Positions 59,686 to 64,000 of a DNA stretch of 64,000 bases are shown here, in pieces; the stretch's first letter is position 1, and every line of letters begins with the position of its first letter. Source of the stretch: DASXKD01 sp963762735. GTDB lineage: Bacteria > Actinomycetota > Actinomycetes > Streptosporangiales > Streptosporangiaceae. The DNA lies in NCBI GenBank assembly GCA_963762735.1, contig CAVXMG010000021.1, positions 186,001 through 250,000 of the forward strand, given 5' to 3'. The position numbers and the translations under genes are program-made. The notes under the pieces were generated by a model. That model had not been told where the DNA came from and ran no database searches. It saw only the letters and a list, made by a program, of their open reading frames with translations.

Positions 59686-60801
59686 GTGACCGAGGTCGCG
59701 GCCGGGCCGGCCGTGACCGAGGTCGCCGCGGCGGCCTACGTCATCCCCACCGACGCGCCCGAGGCAGACGGCACGCTGGCCTGGGACGCCACCACGATGG
59801 TGCTTGCCACCGCCCGGGCGGGCGGGGAGAAAGGCATCGGCTGGAGCTACGCGGCGGCGGCGGCGCGGCAGGTCATCACCGACGTGCTCGCCGGGGCGGT
59901 CACGGGCCGGAGCGCGCTGGACGTGCCCGGCGCCAGCGAGGCGATGATCCGTGCGGTTCGCAACATCGGGCGGCCCGGGATCGCGGCGACTGCGATCTCC
60001 GCCGTGGATATCGCGCTGTGGGATCTCAAGGCGCGGTTGCTCGGCTGCCCGCTGGCCCGGCTGCTCGGCCAGGCGCGGCCCAGCGTGCCCGTCTACGGCA
60101 GCGGCGGGTTCACCAGCTACGACGCCCGGCAGACCCGCGAACAGCTCGCCGGGTGGGTGGAGCGGGACCACATCCCGCGCGTGAAGATCAAGATCGGCGA
60201 GAGCTGGGGCGGCAACGAGCGCAGGGATATCGAGCGGGTGGCCCTGGCCCGCGAGGTGATCGGCGAGGGCACCGAACTGTACGTGGACGCCAACGGCGGC
60301 TACACCGTCGGCCAGGCCGTCCGGGTCGCGGACCGGCTGGCCGGCTACGGCGTGACCTGGTTCGAGGAGCCGGTGTCCAGCCAGGACCTGGCGGGGCTGG
60401 CCGCGGTCCGCCGTCAGGTGCTCCCCGACGTGGCCGCCGGGGAGTACAGCTGGTCGCTCGCTGACTCGGCGCGGCTTATCGAGGCGGGCGCGGTGGACTG
60501 CCTTCAACTCGACGCGACCCGGTGCGGCGGCTTCACCGAGTTCCTCCGCGGCGCCGCCCTGGCCGCCGCGCACAACCTGCAGGTTTCCGCGCACTGCGCG
60601 CCGAATCTGCACGCACATGCCGGCGTGGCCGTGCCCGGCCTGCGCCACGTCGAGTACTTCCACGACCATCAGCGGATCGAACGGATGCTCTTCGACGGCG
60701 CACTGGATCCCGACGGCGGGATCCTGACCCCGGCCCCGGACCGACCGGGGCTTGGGATGTCCCTCAAGGAAGCGGACGCCGAGAAATACTGCCAGGGCTG
60801 A
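59686..60801 (+). CDS. Enolase-superfamily (mandelate racemase/dehydratase-like) enzyme
   Basis: This enzyme of about 371 residues is in the mandelate racemase/muconate lactonising group. It abstracts a proton next to a carboxylate with Mg2+. The barrel has RVKIKIGESWGG (Lys-x-Lys base), LYVDANGGYTVGQA (Asp ligand), TWFEEPVSSQDL (Glu ligand), AAGEYSWSLADS (third ligand) and QVSAHCAPNLHAHA (His side). An acid-sugar dehydratase is plausible; the substrate cannot be told. The frame is open from 59578; GTG 59686 or 59713 (in a duplicated GTGACCGAGGTCG) is the likely start. Confidence 0.83.
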   Translation: MTEVAAGPAVTEVAAAAYVIPTDAPEADGTLAWDATTMVLATARAGGEKGIGWSYAAAAARQVITDVLAGAVTGRSALDVPGASEAMIRAVRNIGRPGIAATAISAVDIALWDLKARLLGCPLARLLGQARPSVPVYGSGGFTSYDARQTREQLAGWVERDHIPRVKIKIGESWGGNERRDIERVALAREVIGEGTELYVDANGGYTVGQAVRVADRLAGYGVTWFEEPVSSQDLAGLAAVRRQVLPDVAAGEYSWSLADSARLIEAGAVDCLQLDATRCGGFTEFLRGAALAAAHNLQVSAHCAPNLHAHAGVAVPGLRHVEYFHDHQRIERMLFDGALDPDGGILTPAPDRPGLGMSLKEADAEKYCQG

Positions 60802-60812
60802 CGAGGCGGGGA

Positions 60813-62694
60813 TCAGCGGGGCGGTTCGCCCACTCTCAGGGCGAGCATGGTCACGTCGTCGCGCAGTTCGCCCTGGGACAGCTCCAGCACGACTTCGCGC
60901 ACTCGCGACACCAGCACCGCGGCCGGCTTCCCGGCCAGCGCGGCCAGTTCGTCGGTGAGTCGCTCCTCGAACTGGACCAGGTCAGGGCCACACGCGCTGG
61001 TCAGCCCGTCGGTGTAAAGGAAGACCAGGTCACCGGTTTCCAGGTCGAGTTCCTGGGTGGCCGGTTCGGCGTCGGGGAAGATCCCGAGCGGCAGGCCTCC
61101 CCCGTTCAGTACCTGGGTGCGGCCGTCGGGCCGCAGCAGCACCGGGCCGGGGTGGCCTGCGCTGGACAGGGACAGGTGCAGCCGCCCCTCCCGCCAGCTC
61201 AGGTGCCCCGCGTCGGCGGTGACGAACCTGCCGTCGAAATCCTCGGTCAGCATGATGTCGTTGATGCCGCGCAGCACCGCCGTGGGATCGGCGTCAAGGT
61301 GCGCCAGCGCCCGGATCGCGTGCCGTGCCGCGGCGGTGACCGCCGCGGTGTCGGGCCCCGTGCCGCACACGTCCCCGATCGCCACGCCCCACCCGTCCCT
61401 GGACGGGTAGACGTCGTAGAAGTCGCCGCCGGCCTCGGCGCCCATCGTGGCTGCCACGTGCGCGGCCGCGATCTCGGTGCCGGGGATCTGCCGCACCTGG
61501 CGGGGCAGCAGGCTGGTCTGCAGCGCGTTCGCGATGTCGACCCGGTGCCGGAACATGCGATCCACCCTGATCGCCAGGGCGAGCTGCTCCCCCAGTTCTT
61601 CCACCAGGCCCACGTCGGCGATCTCGAAGTGCGGGTGGCCTGCCCAGCGGGCCAGGGTCAGCACCCCGTAGGCGTGCTCCCCGTCGGTCAGCGGGACCGA
61701 GAGCACCGAGGTAGCGCCGAGCAGCATGAGCAGCGGGATGCCGTCGGGACCGTCGCCGAGCGCGCCCGGGTCCTCGGCGTGCGCGATGAGCAGCGTGCTG
61801 CCCGACTCGTGCACCTGGGACGGGCCGGACCCGGGCGCCGGGTCCACCGCTGCCACGGCATTGGCCAGCTTCTCTGAGCGCTGGTCGTCGGGCCCGCTCA
61901 CGTGCTGGCGCCGCAGCCGCTGGCCGCCCTCGACGTCCACGATCACCCAGGCGGCAAGTTCCCTGGCCAGCAGCCGGGCGTACCGCTGCAAGGCCACCGG
62001 CTCGCTGTAGGTGATGTTCTCCAGCAGGATTCTGGTGGCGGCCATCACCAGGTCCAGCCGGCGGGTCATCGCCTGTACGACTTCCGCGGCCGGTTCGGCC
62101 GGCGCCTTCCCGCGGCGGCTGGCCGGCGCGGACTGGGCGCTGCTGACCGCCACCACAAGATGGGCCGCGGTTCCCTGGGCGCTGACCGGATGCACGGCCA
62201 GCGCGTGGTCCACCGCCCCGGCAGCGGTGAGCAGCCCGCACCGGAACTGCCTGGTCTCGCCCTTGCGCGCCGCGGCGGCGAAATGGGTCGCGGCGGCCGG
62301 CCGGGACGGCAGGTCAATGAACGCCGTGAAGGCCTTGCCTGTCGCGTACCCGGGGCCAGAGCCGAGCAGGTCGCCCGCCGCGGCGTTGACCCGCCGGACC
62401 ATGCCGTCGTTGCCGAGCAGGAACAACGGCACCGGCGCCTGCTGGAAGACGGCGTGCAGCAGCCTCCGTTCCGCGTGCGATGCGCGAGGAGCCCTGGCCG
62501 CCCTCACCCGGCTCATCCGCGCCGTCGTTCGGGGCTAGCGCGGCGACGGCAGCGTCCAGTTCGGCGAGCGCGGCCTCCAGCAGGGTCGCCGGGTCAGCCC
62601 CGGGAAGCGCGGCGGCCTGCCGGAGCGCGCCGTACCGGGCCTTGAGGCCGGCGATCTCACTGCCAGCGCCCTGACGGCGCGGCGTCTGCTGCAT
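60813..62694 (-). CDS. PAS-GAF-SpoIIE phosphatase, frameshifted near the N-terminus
   Basis: This phosphatase of about 627 residues starts with a helical region (AGLKARYGALRQAAALPGAD then ATLLEAALAELDAAVAAL). It then has a PAS domain (LLHAVFQQAPVPLFLLGNDG, VRRVNAAAGDLLGSG), a GAF-like domain (about 220-400) and a PP2C/SpoIIE domain with GGDFYDVYPS, AIGDVCGTGPDTAA, FLYTDGLTSACG and RDDVTMLAL. The helical part and the PAS domain are in different frames, shifting near 62480, with one base in excess. ATG 62694 or TTG 62703 begins it. It is a further candidate activator of the STAS/sigma circuit. Confidence 0.85.
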
Positions 62695-62772
62695 GGGCCC
62701 CAAATCTCCGCATCCTGGATTCCGGTCCAGGAACCAGACTAATGGGCTGGGCTGGCAGGCCGGAAATACCGG

Positions 62773-62925
62773 TCAGATGCCGTTGGCGACCTTGTTGAAC
62801 ACACTGGTCAGGTTCGTCCCGATCAGCCTGACCGCGGTGATGATCACCGCAGCGATCAGCGCCACCATCAGGCCGTACTCCACCGCCGTCGCCCCCCGGT
62901 CGTCCCGGCACAGCAACTGGGTCAT
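62773..62925 (-). CDS. Flp/Fap type IVb pilin
   Basis: This 50-residue protein has the Flp pilin signature: RDDRGATAVEYGL, where prepilin peptidase cuts after Gly and the conserved Glu sits at +5 in the mature chain. A single hydrophobic helix (LMVALIAAVIITAVRLIGTN) follows. ATG 62925 is the likelier start; TAT-rich ATG 62958 would add 11 residues. No tad/cpa assembly or prepilin peptidase gene lies in the window. Confidence 0.85.
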   Translation of the reverse strand: MTQLLCRDDRGATAVEYGLMVALIAAVIITAVRLIGTNLTSVFNKVANGI

Positions 62926-63075
62926 CCGACCCTGGACGTATATGGCGCACCTGAGCATCTGCGGATTGCCCCCCGGTCCCGCACGTCCCCGAAACTACTT
63001 TCAGTTAGAATAATATCACTGAGCGCAGCAATCCAGGGGCCCGGAGTCCGGGCCGGGGCTCATGTGATGCCTCGA

Positions 63076-63453
63076 TCAGGACTGGCTGGCCGCAGCCGCC
63101 CCTCCGGTCCCGGCGCGTCCCGCGGCGACCGCGGCATCCACGCTCTCGTAGAGCGGCAGCCGGTCGGCGAGCCCGGTGATCCAGAGAGTCTTGGTATAGC
63201 GGTACCGCGCGCCCGCGAGCGCCAGCGTCCCGCCGGCCGCCCTCACCTGCTTCCAGTGCCCGACGATCACCGCCAGCGAGCCGGTGTCCATGAAGTCCAC
63301 GGCGCTCAGGTCGAGGATGATGTGGTCGCTGTCCCTGCGTACCTCCGCCAGGAATTCGTCGAACCGGCGGCTCGTCACGATGTCGAGTTCGCCGCTGACA
63401 GCGACGACCGCGAACCCGTCCCGCCGCTGTGACGAGATCCGGATCCCTTCCAC
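63076..63453 (-). CDS. STAS-domain anti-anti-sigma factor
   Basis: This 125-residue RsbV/SpoIIAA-like protein has FAVVAVSGELDIVTSRRFDE, HIILDLSAVDFMDTGSLAVI and YTKTLWITGLADRLPLYESV. The usual DSSG-type phosphorylation box is MDTGSL here, so Thr or Ser may take the phosphate. It is the second STAS protein in the window (the other is at 58124). The 62959-63075 gap before it holds an AT-rich stretch (63005-63020) but no gene. Confidence 0.87.
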   Translation of the reverse strand: MEGIRISSQRRDGFAVVAVSGELDIVTSRRFDEFLAEVRRDSDHIILDLSAVDFMDTGSLAVIVGHWKQVRAAGGTLALAGARYRYTKTLWITGLADRLPLYESVDAAVAAGRAGTGGAAAASQS

Positions 63454-63607
63454 TCACACCCCCCGGACAACGGCCCACGACAGGTGACGACCGCCTCATC
63501 GTAATCTCATTCTGGTCCCGCCGGGAGAAGCCGGTTGCATGATCGACGAGCGTGGGGGAAGCAGCGTAGGGGAAAGGCGTCAGGGTGTGCACCGTGAGGA
63601 GGCCATT

Positions 63608-63682
63608 GTGTCTGTCGGGCGTCGCCCGGCTGCCCACCCTGACCTGCGCCCGGACACTTGGGAGGTGCGGAGTCGGGCATGA
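63608..63682 (+). CDS. Possible 24-residue leader ORF before the MEDS gene
   Basis: GTG 63608 has GAGGAGG 5 bases upstream. The frame encodes 24 residues (VSVGRRPAAHPDLRPDTWEV...), ending in a TGA that overlaps ATG 63679 (ATGA). Translational coupling to the MEDS gene is likely if it is real. Nothing else supports it as a functional peptide. Confidence 0.3.
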   Translation: MSVGRRPAAHPDLRPDTWEVRSRA

Positions 63683-64000
63683 CGTGGTTCGAGCCTGCCA
63701 GAGGCATGGTGAACCAGCAGGACGCGCCTGACGGTGCGGCAGCCGGCCGGGCTGCGGGCAGCGACAGCCTGAATCATCTTGCTTATCTCTACGACGACGA
63801 GCGTGACTACCTGTCCCGCCTGTCCGCCTTCGTCCAGGCCGGCCTGCGCAATGCCGAACCGGTGTTCGTGGCGGTTCCCGACCGCCGGGACGCGCTGCTG
63901 CGCGAGCGACTGGGCGCCGAGTCGCCACTGCTGCGCTACGGCGCCATGGCGGAGACGGGCCGCAACCCCGCGCGGCTCATCCCGGAACTGCATGCGTTCG
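63679..64000 (+). CDS. MEDS-domain sensor protein, 3'-truncated by window edge
   Basis: This frame is open to the window end, giving 107 residues. The sequence LAYLYDDERDYLSRLSAFVQ, AGLRNAEPVFVAVPDRRDAL and MAETGRNPARLIPELHAF is a MEDS domain. In actinomycetes this domain is usually followed by an RsbW-like HATPase anti-sigma unit, which would lie beyond the edge. ATG 63679 has GGAG 6 bases upstream. It is the intact counterpart of the damaged gene at 52114. Confidence 0.82.
   Translation, partial: MTWFEPARGMVNQQDAPDGAAAGRAAGSDSLNHLAYLYDDERDYLSRLSAFVQAGLRNAEPVFVAVPDRRDALLRERLGAESPLLRYGAMAETGRNPARLIPELHAF

Overview
This 64-kb window is high-GC DNA from an actinomycete. The grounds are the codon usage, frequent GTG starts, ATGA/GTGA-coupled operons, GAF-ANTAR regulators, SpoIIE-type phosphatases, DUF1206/DUF4235/DUF3040/DUF6582-type proteins, and a glgX-treY-treZ set. 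The order and genus cannot be settled from sequence alone. No rRNA, tRNA, CRISPR array or complete insertion sequence was seen.

Layout. 1-9.5 kb: the end of a YihY/BrkB membrane protein, then glycogen-to-trehalose genes (glgX, treY, treZ) with an MMPL exporter on the other strand. 9.5-16.3 kb: two small membrane proteins and, on the minus strand, a four-gene operon (DUF1206 protein, formate dehydrogenase alpha, 4Fe-4S beta, NrfD-like anchor). The alpha subunit reads through an in-frame TGA followed by a good bacterial SECIS hairpin, so it is a selenoprotein. 16.3-29 kb: stress-type genes (SDR, AI-2E-family permease, hemerythrin, topoisomerase IB, Rho-N-like protein, a SigB/SigF-type sigma factor, DMT transporter, GAF-SpoIIE phosphatase, DUF4235, YihY, PoxB-like enzyme). 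29.2-33.8 kb: an Mrp-type cation/proton antiporter operon with no NuoL-like MrpA. 33.8-36.1 kb: a decayed stretch with aconitase, class-V aminotransferase and helical-domain remnants and a frameshifted lipid kinase. 36.1-45.7 kb: small stress proteins, GAF-ANTAR, hemerythrin, a HAD fusion, DUF72, a four-gene cassette (acyl-CoA dehydrogenase, PIG-L deacetylase, methyltransferase, glycosyltransferase), a DJ-1/PfpI protein and a nuclease-like enzyme. 45.8-64 kb: signalling genes (a HAMP-repeat hybrid kinase, three phosphatase or MEDS/ATPase proteins, two STAS proteins, a GAF-ANTAR protein), with an FAD/Fe-S oxidoreductase, a probable F420 enzyme, an enolase-superfamily enzyme and a Flp pilin.

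How it fits together. Many stress-type genes are preceded by a shared promoter-like element: GTTT-N14-16-GGGTAG, GTTAAG-N13-GGGTAG, or a close variant. This resembles the SigB/SigF/SigH general-stress promoters of actinomycetes. The window also encodes a sigma factor of that class and many partner-switching parts. I read much of the window as a general-stress island, with trehalose synthesis, formate oxidation, redox and ion homeostasis and stress signalling under related control. That reading is an inference from motifs.

Caution. Nothing before 33.8 kb appears frameshifted, but at least eight reading frames between 33.8 and 62.5 kb are. In the kinase the repeat period shows exactly one base missing in a run of seven G. 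These may be assembly errors or real decay. The genes are annotated across the shifts and flagged.
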